Source of the DNA: Sphaerosporella brunnea
Taxonomy: Eukaryota > Ascomycota > Pezizomycetes > Pezizales > Pyronemataceae
Assembly (NCBI GenBank): GCA_008704415.1
Contig: VXIS01000008.1
Span: 281,767 to 345,766, forward strand
DNA: 64,000 nucleotides
Reading direction: 5' to 3'
The notes under the pieces are model-generated. The model saw only the letters and a program-made list of their open reading frames with translations. It ran no database searches and had not been told where the DNA came from. Both the position numbers and the translations under genes were made by a program. Positions within the stretch are counted from its first letter, which is position 1. Every line of letters begins with the position of its first letter. Shown piece by piece: positions 43,806 to 53,246 of the stretch.

Positions 43806-45310
43806 GGCCGACGGGTACAGGTCATGAGTGGGCTGTGTACTGTCAAGCAGGTTGCCGTGCATCTCCGTAGCTGGCCATACTGCGATGGCGGAAACCCATC
43901 GCGTAGGACTCGGCCAGGGATTGACCGGCTTGAAAGGCTTCTGAAAGACCGAAAATGTACGCTTGCGAGCGTGTTTTATAGCTTTGATGTGTCCGCAGAA
44001 GGCTGAATCAACTTGGCAGCGTCCCTAACGATATGGGCCTACGCACAGGGACTGGGAGGTTGGAAAACTGTCCTACAGGTCACAGATGTAGGCCTTGAAA
44101 CATGGTGGCAGTTGCAGCCTGGGAGGGCTGCTGCCATGTCCGACAGCATTTTGTTCGTGTGGTAGGCTTGGGTCAAGAGTGCGCAGCGTGACCCACTGCA
44201 GTGCGAATAAGAACCCTCGTCAACACGTCAACCTGCCACATCCGAACCATTCTGACAGCTCCAGCGTGCTGCTGTTGTCCGGGCTGGCTGACAGCCGCAA
44301 GGTCAGTGTGGAATCGTTGCAAAGTGGCGACGTTGCGAGCACTGGAATCCCGTCAGCCAGGCCGAGCCCGGCAACGAAATGTGCAGCGCTCCGTGGGCGA
44401 CCATATAGATCTATATGGAGGGTGTCAGCAACACATATACTCAACGCGTCTGGGGTTACTGTCGGGGCGAATGGCAAGCCGTTCCTGATAGTTGGGGTTA
44501 TGCGTGTTTGTGGCCGGTACGAGACAGCGTGGAATGTGTGCCGTGAGGTCGCAGCTTCGGTGTCAGTGCACGAGTGGGTGTGCATAGTTCGCAACGACGA
44601 TACCAGAAAGCACGGCAATGGTGGCGATGGATTTGGTACCGGACGCATACTCGCATGTCGAACGGAGTTCAGTCGGCTGTGACAGTAGAGTACGATGCAG
44701 TGGCAGTGGTGGTGCAGCGTTGTCACTGGTCCTGTAATACCCGTCACGTACGGATTAACTTCCACGCTTTCATGGTCCATTCCAGGACCTTACGCGTGGC
44801 AGAGGATATTCGTCTTGGAAAATCTTTGACTTGATATCGCTGCAACCCTCTCCGAGGCACTATTGGACCACGGCATGAGAGGAACTCTCAGCTCCAGGAC
44901 AGCATACCCTTTAACCCTAGATCTTTTTCAAAGGAATGAATCCACTGATCGAACTACCTCTCGTTCGCAGTTCAATGTGTTCGTGCCTCCCTTCACTTCT
45001 CTACTCTTCACCAATCACGTCCCCCAATTTTTTGAATCCCCACCTTACAGCTGATTTAACCTTGCGGTGAGGGCGGCAATGAGAGGTAGGGTGTCAGCGG
45101 ATAATTCCATGGGGCACTTTCCAGTGGTTCTGTTCCGCATCAATTGCCGAGATTACCCTCTCAATTCGAAAAGCAGGTTCAGAATGGTTGAATAGAAGTC
45201 ACAGACGGGAATATGTGCTGTAGTGAATTCACTGCATCCACCAAGATAGCAGCAGCGGGAATAGACAGTTTTGATGGGCTTTTCTTGAAATCCCGAAGAT
45301 GACAGCTGAC
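43806..45310. other. No recognised gene; both strands open at 44.1-44.8 kb
   Basis: A + frame (44095-44682, 195 codons, TTG start) and a minus frame with ATG (44780-44220, 186 codons) overlap in antisense. The minus one starts MDHESVEVNPYVTGITGPVT and has no Cys-pair, membrane or catalytic motif I recognise. At most one is real. Downstream to 45310 there are only short frames. Confidence 0.3.
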
Positions 45311-45316
45311 TTATCG

Positions 45317-45585
45317 TGATGACTGTGAGTCATACTTGTGAGTCATACATGGAATGTAAGAGAAACAGCTAGAAAATAGAATGACACACAACCAGTAAGC
45401 GTCAATGCACAGCGGCGTATAACTGTGTGTGTTTGCACGCAACAGTGAGTCAACGTAAGGCAGACACGAGGAAGCCTGACTAGGAAAGGAAAGTGTATGC
45501 AAACAGGCGAAAGATAAGAAAATAAGAAAAAATGTGACGAGTACATGGTGTAGTAATCGCAGTGGTAAGAGCTCGAGATGAGCGT
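45317..45585. repeat. Direct repeat flanking the Copia region, left copy
   Basis: About 250 bp, from GATGACTGTGAGTCATAC to GTGTAGTAATCGCAGTGGTA, recur in the same orientation at 51733-51990. It directly follows the truncated end of the minus-strand Copia RNase H. It may be the remaining part of the 3' LTR. Clear TG...CA ends and a target duplication were not found. Confidence 0.6.
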
Positions 45586-47215
45586 AAGCTGTTCCGCTTC
45601 GATAAGTTCACGTATGGAGTGGTAATGCATGTGCACGTGTTTGCTTTGATTGTTGAGACGTTGATTTTCTGCGATTTTGATAGCGCCAGTATTGTCACTT
45701 CGAATTGGCCCGGGAATGTCTTGATGTAAGAGTTCAACGAGAGCTCGCAATGTCCAGAGAAAGTGCTTCGAGGTCATAGAGAGGGCCATGTATTCCGCTT
45801 CGGTGGTTTAAGTGGCGACAGAACGCTGTTGTCGAGACCGCCAACTGATGGTTGCTTCTCCAAGTTGAAACAGGTATCCCCAAAAGCTCCAGCGAGTGTC
45901 AAGTCAGTTGTCGTATGAGGCATCGCAAAACCCTTCAAGGTATAGGTCGTCTCCATATTGATAGGTGAGTTTGAGGCTTTGTGTTCCTTTCAGGTTTCGT
46001 AGGACTTGTTTAGCCACTTGCAGATGTACGAGGGTAGGTGACGAGTTGAACCGTGAGAGGTGTGTAACTGCATAGGCGAAATCAGGTCTTGTTCCGCTAA
46101 CTGCATACATGAGAGATCCAATAGTTTGCTGGTAGAGTGATATGTCTTTGATCCGTTGCTCTGGTGGTCCTGCCCAAAGTTGTACATTGACCTCGAGGGG
46201 AGTTGAGACAGAGTTGCAATCTTTCATACCGGTGAGGTCGAGAACTTTGTCAATGTAGGTTTCCTGGGAAAGAGTGATTGCCTAGTCGGTAAGCGCGATT
46301 TTTATGCCGACAAGCCAATGAAGGGGTCCAAGGTACTTGACTTGAAATTCAGTCCCATGGGCCGAGATAATCCGTTCAGTGAGGTCGTTGTTAGGTCATT
46401 ATATTGTGATATCGACCACATAAATGGCATTGAAGAGTTTGCCACTGTTGTGTATGAGGACGCAAGGGTCGAAATTTGCGATCGCAAATCCCTAAAGAAG
46501 CAGATAGTTGGTGAGCGGCGCCTACCATTCCCTTGGAGATTGGTTCAAGCTGTATAAACACCGTTTGAATTTGTATACTTTGCCGTCGATTTTACATCGT
46601 TCGGGTAGACGCATGTAAACCTAGTCTTTGTGGTGAACCTAAAGGAATGCCGTTTTGACATCCAGTTGTCAAGGACGATAATTCCGAGATACTGAGATTG
46701 CAAGAAGGAGTCGGAGAGAGTCGAATCGTACCACAGGTGCAAAGAGCTCATCGTAGTCTGTGCCAGCAACTTGAGAGTCACCGCGTGCAACGGGTCGTGC
46801 CTTGTATCGGTCGATGCTTCCGTCAGAGTTGTATTTGATTGGATAAACCCACATGCAATTGACAATGTTTCGGTTTATTGGCGTGTCAACACTATCCCAT
46901 GTATCGTTCTGTTTAAGTTCGTCCAATTCTTTTTCCATAGCCTTCATCCATTCCTCTTTGTCAGCGCGTGACATGGCTTCCTTGTAAGACTTTGGGTATT
47001 CAGGTTCGATTCCACTAGCTGAAGTAAGTGATGTTGCCACAAGGATATCAACTTCACTTTCGTAGCCTTGACTATCCAGGGTAGGTGTAGGATCGGGAAT
47101 TAGTGTTGTGGGCGCAGGTGTATCAAAACCAAAACGAACAGGAGGTCTGATGATGCGTCCAACACGTGTTTGTTAAACCGGTTGCTGGAGTATGAGTTGA
47201 CGTTGTGGTGGTGGA
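45570..47215 (-). pseudogene. Copia reverse transcriptase and RNase H, broken
   Basis: The N-terminal RT block EYPKSYKEAMSRADKEEWMK and NCMWVYPIKYNSDGSIDRYK are at 46990-46800, followed by GDSQVAGTDYDELFAPVVRF. The catalytic motif expected as YVDD reads YVVDITI followed by stops near 46400, so it is destroyed. Downstream, VSTPLEVN, SLMYAVSGTRPDFAYAVTHL and the RNase H pieces (GFCDASYDN; SDNTGAIKIAENQRLNNQSK; HVHMHYHSIRELIEAEQL) are recognisable down to 45590. The usual last 30 or so residues of RNase H are missing. Confidence 0.85.
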
Positions 47216-48646
47216 GGTTAAGCCTCCGAGGGTTGAAGCTGAGAGCCAGATGGAGTATTGATATCCATAAATGAGAACCGTTTGTAGTTGTTTGGAGTGA
47301 AGCCATCAGGTTGTTGAATTACAATGGTTGGCGAAGGGTGAGGAGAAGCTGGAGTTTCATTGTCAAGGGGAACGATTTGGTTGTCATCGGGATCTGGAGT
47401 GAAGTGGCGCGCTTTTTGTATCCGCAAGTAGTTGTTACCGTCCTGTTGCTGAAGTCCAGGGTACCATACTGCGTGAACATCTGGCACACCTTTGTTGAAC
47501 CATGAAGTGGCTTGTTTGGGGTTTTGAAAGCACCATTGTTGCCAGTGTCTTCGTGATGGAAAGCCTTCTTGGTGGACGTGGTTACCCCTTCTGAGTTAGA
47601 GGCAGGGAACTTAACGTCTCGTGAGGTGACAACTTGTTTCCTGGATGGGATGAACATTTTGTAGATGTGTATGCTTTCTGTGTATCCGACAAATATACCT
47701 TTCTCAGCACGTGGAAGCACCTTACTACCCACAGGTCGTTTCTCTACAGGTGTGTGAACGTAGCACTCCCTTTCGAATGGCTGAAGGTGTTGGATCATGG
47801 GTTTCTCACCGCGAAATGCCTCATGGGGGTCTGATCTTTGACCGCTGAGTGAGGCAATTTATTCTTGAGGTAAACCGCCGTGTGACCCGCTTGCTGCCAT
47901 AATCGTTTGTCGGGGTGAGCCAGCTTCGCACGGACCATGTTCATAATGGTGCGATTAAGTCGTTCGGCAACACTATTAGACTCTTGAGAGTAAGCAGGTG
48001 ATGGGTCGTGAATGATACCGAGTTTCTTAAAGAAGTTTTCGAGGTCTTTGTTGACATATTTGCCGCCGTTGTCTGTTCTGATTCTCACAACTTTGAGATG
48101 ACATTGTTGTTCGCACATCGTAAGGAACTTTTTGAGAATGGCGATTGCGTCCGATTTCTGTTTGAGGAAATAGATCCAGGTTCCGTGAGTGAAGTCATCA
48201 ACAATAGACCTGTAATGATTACCTCCATAAGATGGTTGGAGAAACTTGCCTGTGAGATCGCAATGGATGAGTTCCAGTTTCCAAGTTGCTCTGTGAATGA
48301 CTGGTGCTGGTACTGAGTGTGTTGATTTGGCGAGAGTACATGGTTTGCAATGGAAGTTGTTGGGTGCTGAAGGAATGAGCGGGACGTCTTTGTGATATTC
48401 CAAATGTTGAAGTGCTGAAGGTGCGAAGTGTCCAAAAGCTGAACGCCAGTGAAGGAACGTTGAGATGTGTGCATGTTCGATAAATTCAGGGATAAAAAAC
48501 AAACTGCCAACTAAAGGGGTACGCAAAACAAGTGATCTATTTTTCCTCTGAAGTTCAATACCGTCTGCATCATCAACCATTTTGTACCCTTTTTCCCGAA
48601 CCGAGTACCAAGAGAACAAAGAACAATGTAGCCCACTTACATAAAG
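47216..48646 (-). pseudogene. Copia integrase, C-terminal linker frameshifted
   Basis: Inserts the cDNA copy into the genome. From 48646 leftwards: LYVSGLHCSLFSWYS, the zinc-binding part (HWRSAFGHFAPSALQHLEYH ... CKPCTLAKS), then the catalytic core with HCDLTGKF (D), RIRTDNGGKYVN (D) and SNSVAERLNRTIMN (E), so all three acidic residues are kept. The core frame is open over 48736-47795 (its first codons belong to the MITE). The following region (PVGSKVLPRAEKGIFVGYTE and on) is in another frame and then shifts again near 47480. Confidence 0.85.
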
Positions 48647-48648
48647 TA

Positions 48649-48867
48649 TAGTGCAGGCAGCTATAAACCTGGTCGTCAGAGATGGACGACTACAATCAAA
48701 GCCGTCGTCCCCGCATCGGAAATCAGAGGAAAACAAGCATCAAGTACCCAAAGCAGAGTCGCTCTATAATCCTGTGCTTTCCGCTCTCACCGTTCCCGCC
48801 CTTGCGTGCTGCTTATTTTACGACGAAAATATCCGTGCGACGACCAGGTTTATAGCTGCCTGCACCA
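48649..48867. mobile_element. 219-bp MITE with 29-bp inverted repeats in Copia pol
   Basis: The left end TAGTGCAGGCAGCTATAAAC and the complement of the right end (TGGTGCAGGCAGC...) match over 29 bases with one difference. Each side abuts TA (48647-48648 and 48868-48869). Excising the element with one TA restores the Copia reading HLKEV-LYVSGLHC exactly. Ends and TA duplication place it with Tc1/mariner-type MITEs. Its ends differ from those of the pogo element at 28.3 kb. Confidence 0.9.
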
Positions 48868-48869
48868 TA

Positions 48870-49246
48870 CCTCTTTCAAATGCAAGGGAGAGATTGTTCC
48901 ATCAGGGAGTATACTGTTGATAAGAACAGTACCTCTTCCTTCAGTCTTGAGACGCTGAGCATTCCCGATCTTCACAGTTTCTTGATGCGTTGAAAGTTGT
49001 TCGAAGAGACCTTTGTTGAATGTTATGGGTGACGTTGCGCCGGTATCGAAAATCCAAGTATGGGTGATGGACGGGTTAATGACTTTGGTGATTGCCAGAG
49101 CGTGCTCAGGAGTTTCTTCCTTAGCGACGTTGGCTTGTTCAGGGGTCATTTCCTTCTTCTTTTCCTCGTTCTTGGCCTTGAGTTTTCGACATTCCTTCCA
49201 CAGGTGTCCAACCGGATTTCCGAGTTGATGTTTCTTGCAATAGGTA
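48870..49246 (-). pseudogene. Copia Gag knuckle and protease region
   Basis: The minus strand reads CKKHQLGNPVGHLWKECRKL, the later part of a CCHC-like knuckle, then a Lys/Glu-rich linker and the aspartic protease motif TWIFDTGATSPITFN with the DTG triad kept, then LPDGTISPLHLKEV. The frame is open but is cut on the gag side by the solo LTR at 49252 and on the integrase side by the MITE. Confidence 0.8.
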
Positions 49247-49251
49247 CACTC

Positions 49252-50066
49252 TGTAACGAGGCTCTGTCTACCAGAGTGTCGTGAAATTGAACTCAGGACC
49301 TTAAGAAACTAAATCCTAAACAATAGAATTTTAAGGGCTATCTTGTCGGGTGGACACTAATGGTTCTTGTTGCTGCAGATAAAGGGGTTCTTCTTCGGCG
49401 GAAGCACTCCTACTTATAGTAGAACGCCGCTCCAGAGACTACCGTCTCCCTGAGTAATACTCAGTCTTTACTCCTTGCTGGCTTTCCGACAGTCTCCACG
49501 ACTGCGGGCGTCAAGGCGCGCACCGAGATCGCCCCACCTTCCTATGACTCACTCTTTGATTCCAAATCATGAGTCATAGACATGGGTCGCACCCGGATAC
49601 GCCGCTCCGTCAGCGTTGTATTCTCGTGTTGCAGGAAGATGCTCAGCCCTATTGGCTCCATCTCCCGATCTTCTGCGTCGCATGCCCTACGCAACAACCA
49701 CACTTACTATGGAGGTTCTAGGCAGAGTGATTCTTCCCTTTTTCGGCTCTACGCCTTCCGGTTGATCTCTCCTGACCCCTCCGATTGTCAGGCTAGTTCC
49801 TGGGACAGGCAGGTCAACGAGGATATCTCGGAAGAGCTCTAACAATGGCCTATACCATTGTTATCTCCGAACCGGATGCTCTTCCCAGGTAGCGTCCTAC
49901 CTGAGGCACCCGATCTCCGAGTTCTTCCATAGCGTCACTCAAGCTAGCTACTATGATCCGGAGCCACCCGGCTATCACGTGCCCTCGAGGCGATCACCAT
50001 GCAGACTCTATTCTATTCCCCTAGCTGACATCTTAGAGTACATGTCACGTGACCATACCCGTGACA
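49252..50066. mobile_element. Solo LTR, 815 bp, copy 2, nested in Copia gag
   Basis: Same 815 bp as 42986-43800, with about 4-5 percent differences by eye, TGTAACGAGG...CCGTGACA. Flanked by CACTC (49247-49251 and 50067-50071). Since it interrupts gag of the Copia element and has its own target duplication, it is a younger insertion and not an LTR of the Copia element. Confidence 0.92.
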
Positions 50067-50903
50067 CACTCCTTAACTGAAGGACTCCCAGTGTTGCCAA
50101 CGTTCTTCTTTCCTTTGCCGTTAGGCTGTTGGACTTTGAGAGCGATTGACTGGATGTCGGAGTTGGAAATGGTGTGTAGTTTGAGAACTGCATCGGAGTA
50201 GGAAAGGTCGTCTTTTGTTGTTAAATTGTCGACAACGTTGGTGTGGTGTTTGACAAGGAATCCCAGGAGAAAGTCGCCTTTGGCTTTGTCGTGTGCCAGA
50301 AACTTGCAGAAGTCTTTGCAATAGGTGTCGGTAGATTAGGCACCGGTTGTAAGGCTGAGGAGTCGATTGTATTCCGTTTCGAATTGGTCGATGAAGTCGG
50401 CAATTGGCTGTGAAGAATCGTAGGAGGAAGCAAGGGAGGTGAAAGACATGAAAGTCTGAACAAATGAAAAGGCGGAGTCACGGTGATAGGTGTTTTAAAG
50501 GTAGACCTATATCGAGTGCGGGTTGCGCTTCTTGGCTCCAACTTTGGTAATGGGTTTCAACATCACATGTATGAGTGCCAGAAGGCATTGGGCCTGATAG
50601 GGCTTGGAACACCTCGCGCTCATCTTCGTCTGCATCCTCTGCTGGGGTGGCTCCATCGATCAGCAGTTGTGACATCCGCATCGGGTCGAAAATAATCGTG
50701 ATTTGGTCGCGCCAGTCTTCGTAGTTTTCGTGTGCGGTAAGGACCTCGATGTTGTCGAGTTTAACGGTGGGAATCTTCATGTCCTTGTTGAATCTCTTGG
50801 ACTTGATGGGTTGGCGAAAAACATCTTTGCCTTTCGTGTCCTTGGTGTCTATTGGAGACAAGGCAGGAAGGGTGGGGTAGTCGGTGGAGGATGAAGTGGA
50901 CAT
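50067..50903 (-). pseudogene. Copia gag, frameshifted
   Basis: The ATG at 50903 gives MSTSSSTDYPTLPALSPIDT, followed by KIPTVKLDNIEVLTAHENYE and DWRDQITIIFDPMR, the typical start of a Copia Gag (UBN2-type). From 50460 leftwards in another frame: FMSFTSLASSYDSSQPIADF, FIDQFETEYNRLLSLTTGA, then FLAHDKAKGDFLLGFLVKHH and KKNVGNTGSPSVKE up to the LTR insertion. One stop (after LTTGA) and a frameshift near 50480 break it. The capsid-forming function is lost. Confidence 0.8.
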
Positions 50904-51050
50904 TACGATTGTTTCGATCGGTAGATGTTGTGGGTATGATGTTGTTGTATCGATAGCCTAACCCAGGCTCATAACCTGTTGAAACGTAGGTTTGCGTAAT
51001 GCGGAAGTGGAGGAATACCGGTGAAGGTATTTGTAGCAGGAGGATGATAG

Positions 51051-51402
51051 TGTAACGACTGGAGAAGCCCAAAGTACTCACGGACAGTGGAGCGATGGAA
51101 GGGGACAAGAACGAGAGCAGGAACAAGATTTGAAGGCAGGACAAGATGCGCGACGCACACAGTCAGGATACAGATTGGAACGAAGGTACTCATATTGACG
51201 TACGAAGGTTCAGTAAAGAGGATAGTAATACAAACAACAAAGCGGAACCAAATGCCCCTTATAGCAATCATGTGATCACGGTGCGCCGCGCCACGTGGTA
51301 GCCGAGCATAACCTGGGGTCGGAGCCACCCCACCGAGCCTCCCTACAGAGCCTCATCCCGATACCACAAACAACCCCCACTTCCGAACGTCGCTCCGTGA
51401 CA
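51051..51402 (-). mobile_element. Gypsy-type solo LTR upstream of Copia gag
   Basis: On the minus strand it starts TGTCACGGAGCGACG and ends CGTTACA, near-perfect inverted termini. About 200 bp of it (GGCTACCACGTGGCGCGGCG, CTATAAGGGG, GAGTACCTTCGTTCCAATCT) match the LTR at 62538-62870 at roughly 70-75 percent. That LTR follows a chromodomain gypsy pol. No matching 5-bp target duplication was seen (GATAG versus ACCAT), so it may be an altered solo LTR. Confidence 0.65.
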
Positions 51403-51489
51403 ACCATTCACGGGGGGATAAACCTGAGAACAGCAAATGCATCAGCATCGTTTGCAGTCTTAAATCCGAGAGTTTCAGCCGATTCCAGG

Positions 51490-51732
51490 TGAGTGAAAGC
51501 CGGCAGCTTAGTCGGAAACTCCATCGAAACTTACACGGTGACAGGTAGGAATGCAGCGAGCAGTGCGGAATCTGTTATCACAAGAGAGAAGCGGAGAGAG
51601 GATCTTATTCTCGAGGAAATTGTTGTGTTGATTGTTGTGCTTGCTTGAGGGAGAGAGAGCGGTTATATATACCCGAGAGCTCACCCCGCCAAGCCTGGTA
51701 TGTAACTTTGTATACATGATTCGAGTGACTCA
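51490..51732 (-). promoter_or_regulatory. Probable Copia LTR promoter region
   Basis: On the minus strand GGGTATATATAACCGCTCTC at about 51675-51656 is a TATA box followed by CT-rich then CAACAATCAACACAAC-type leader, as in LTR U3/R regions. It lies between the repeat at 51733-51990 and gag. The LTR end may be at about 50979 (TTCAACA), followed by GGTTATGAGCC, a possible primer-binding site. Confidence 0.45.
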
Positions 51733-51990
51733 TGATGACTGTGAGTCATACCTGTGGGTCAGACATGGAATGTAAGAGAAACAGCTAGAAAATACAATGA
51801 CACGCTAGTGCACATCCGCGTATGACTGTCTGCATTTGCACGCAACAGTGAGTCAACGTAAGACAGACACGAGTAAGCCTGACTAGGAAAGGAAGGTGTG
51901 TGCAAACAGGCGAAAGATAAGAAAATAAGAAAACATGTGACCAGTACATGGTGTAGTAATTGCAGTGGTAAGTGCCCGTGATGAGTGTAA
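51733..51990. repeat. Direct repeat flanking the Copia region, right copy
   Basis: Partner of 45317-45585 in the same orientation, with perhaps 85-90 percent identity by eye. It lies where the start of the 5' LTR of the minus-strand Copia is expected. Confidence 0.6.
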
Positions 51991-52199
51991 AATGAAACCA
52001 GTATGAGATAGGAAAAGACTTCAGGTTGACCAAGGAAATACCATGTCCATCACGTTCTAACAATGGCTATCTATCATGATCTCCAGATCCCTTATGAACT
52101 CTGGGTAGCCATTGAAACTGGCTCCCAAGAAACTCCGGAAGAAGGCTTCCCCCCAAAAAAGCGCAATCAACGCTTGACCAACTTCGTCCACATAGCTTG

Positions 52200-53246
52200 A
52201 CTACTCTTCGCATGCGAAACACATCCAGATAGAAAAGGGAACCTTGATGAAACCTGTGCCGAGCGTCAAACCACCGAAATCGCACAGGATACGGCATGCA
52301 CCGCCCTTGCTGCTGCTACCCAACAGCTGGCACGGGACCTGACCGCCCAGTCGATCCAGGTCTTGGAGATCGCCGCTGCCCAAGTTAGCGACAACACCGA
52401 CGGTGGCACCCAGTCAGGAGGTTTCTCTTATGCCCCCTCCTTTGACGGCAGTAAGCCCGAAGAGCTGAGGACCTATATCTTCCAGCTTCGCAACAAGCTG
52501 CATGCCCAGCAAACCTGTTACTCCAACGAACAGTCACGTCTCCGCTATGCCTGCAATCGGTTAACAGGAGCAGCTCTCAACGAGCTCAGCTCCTATGCAG
52601 ACGAGGACACTAGTGATATTACCATGGACACCCACAACAATCTGCAAACAATCCTTCATCAAGCCTACGATGATCCGGACCGCTCCTGCACTGCGGCCCG
52701 CAAAAATTCCCCACCTGCACCAATAACACCTGCCCGTCTCCACTTAACCGCCAACTTTCCTCAGCCGATGGGGGATCTCAACTGGGACGAAACCGCTCAC
52801 AAGAAACAACTTTACAAAAGCTTATGTGAGGGATGCCCTTTTGCACTGGACTGCCACTGACGACACCCTTACGGCTTTCTGTGAACCTCTGTAATGAAGT
52901 CAAGAACTGGATTCACATCTTGGCCGAAGATCGCAAGCCTTTTGCTTCTAGCCCTCCCGTCACTACCACCAGCCATTGAAGCACCCATTGTCCTTTCGCC
53001 CTCAACTGCGTCCACTGCCCCTGCTACCACGTTCACTCACCCTAGCAATTTCAACAGTGGAAACTAGAGTCCGGCCCCAATGGATCTTTCAGCCACCAGA
53101 CATGAGGCTCGTCGAGTCCGCGCTGCAGAAGCGTCACTTGTAACCACAGTTATTCCTACTGCCCCAGCGTTGGGAAACTCCACTGCTGCCTTCGATGTAC
53201 AGCTGTCGGAAAACTAGTTGTCCCATGCAGTAAGATTGGCGCCACC
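52200..53246 (+). pseudogene. Gypsy A gag, broken
   Basis: The open part (52363-52860) contains FSYAPSFDGSKPEELRTYIF and RLRYACNRLTGAALNELSSY, the capsid-like Gag domain of chromoviral Gypsy elements (retrotrans_gag type). A later PMDLSATRHEARRVRAAEAS motif near 53080-53130 is the usual start of the knuckle region, but the Cys/His residues that should follow are not clear. Stops and frameshifts lie near 52860 and 52975. It is the first module of the + strand element that continues into protease and RT. Confidence 0.75.

Larger units (their letters stand above)
45317..51990 (-). mobile_element. Ty1/Copia retrotransposon, inactive, with nested insertions
   Basis: Reading leftwards: putative LTR/promoter region (51990-51405), gag (50903-50067), protease, integrase, reverse transcriptase, RNase H (to about 45590). 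Integrase before RT defines Copia. Three younger pieces lie inside it: an 815-bp solo LTR in the gag knuckle region, a 219-bp MITE between protease and integrase, and a gypsy-type LTR (51051-51402) upstream of gag. Stops and frameshifts occur throughout pol. Confidence 0.85.

Noticed and set aside
48649..48867. MITE as a derivative of the pogo element at 28.3 kb
   Set aside because: Both use TA targets, but the terminal sequences (TAGTGCAGGC versus ACGTACGTCA) are unrelated.
42986..50066. The two 815-bp repeats as the LTR pair of one Copia element
   Set aside because: Each has its own 5-bp duplication, and one interrupts gag of the antisense Copia element, so they are separate solo LTRs.
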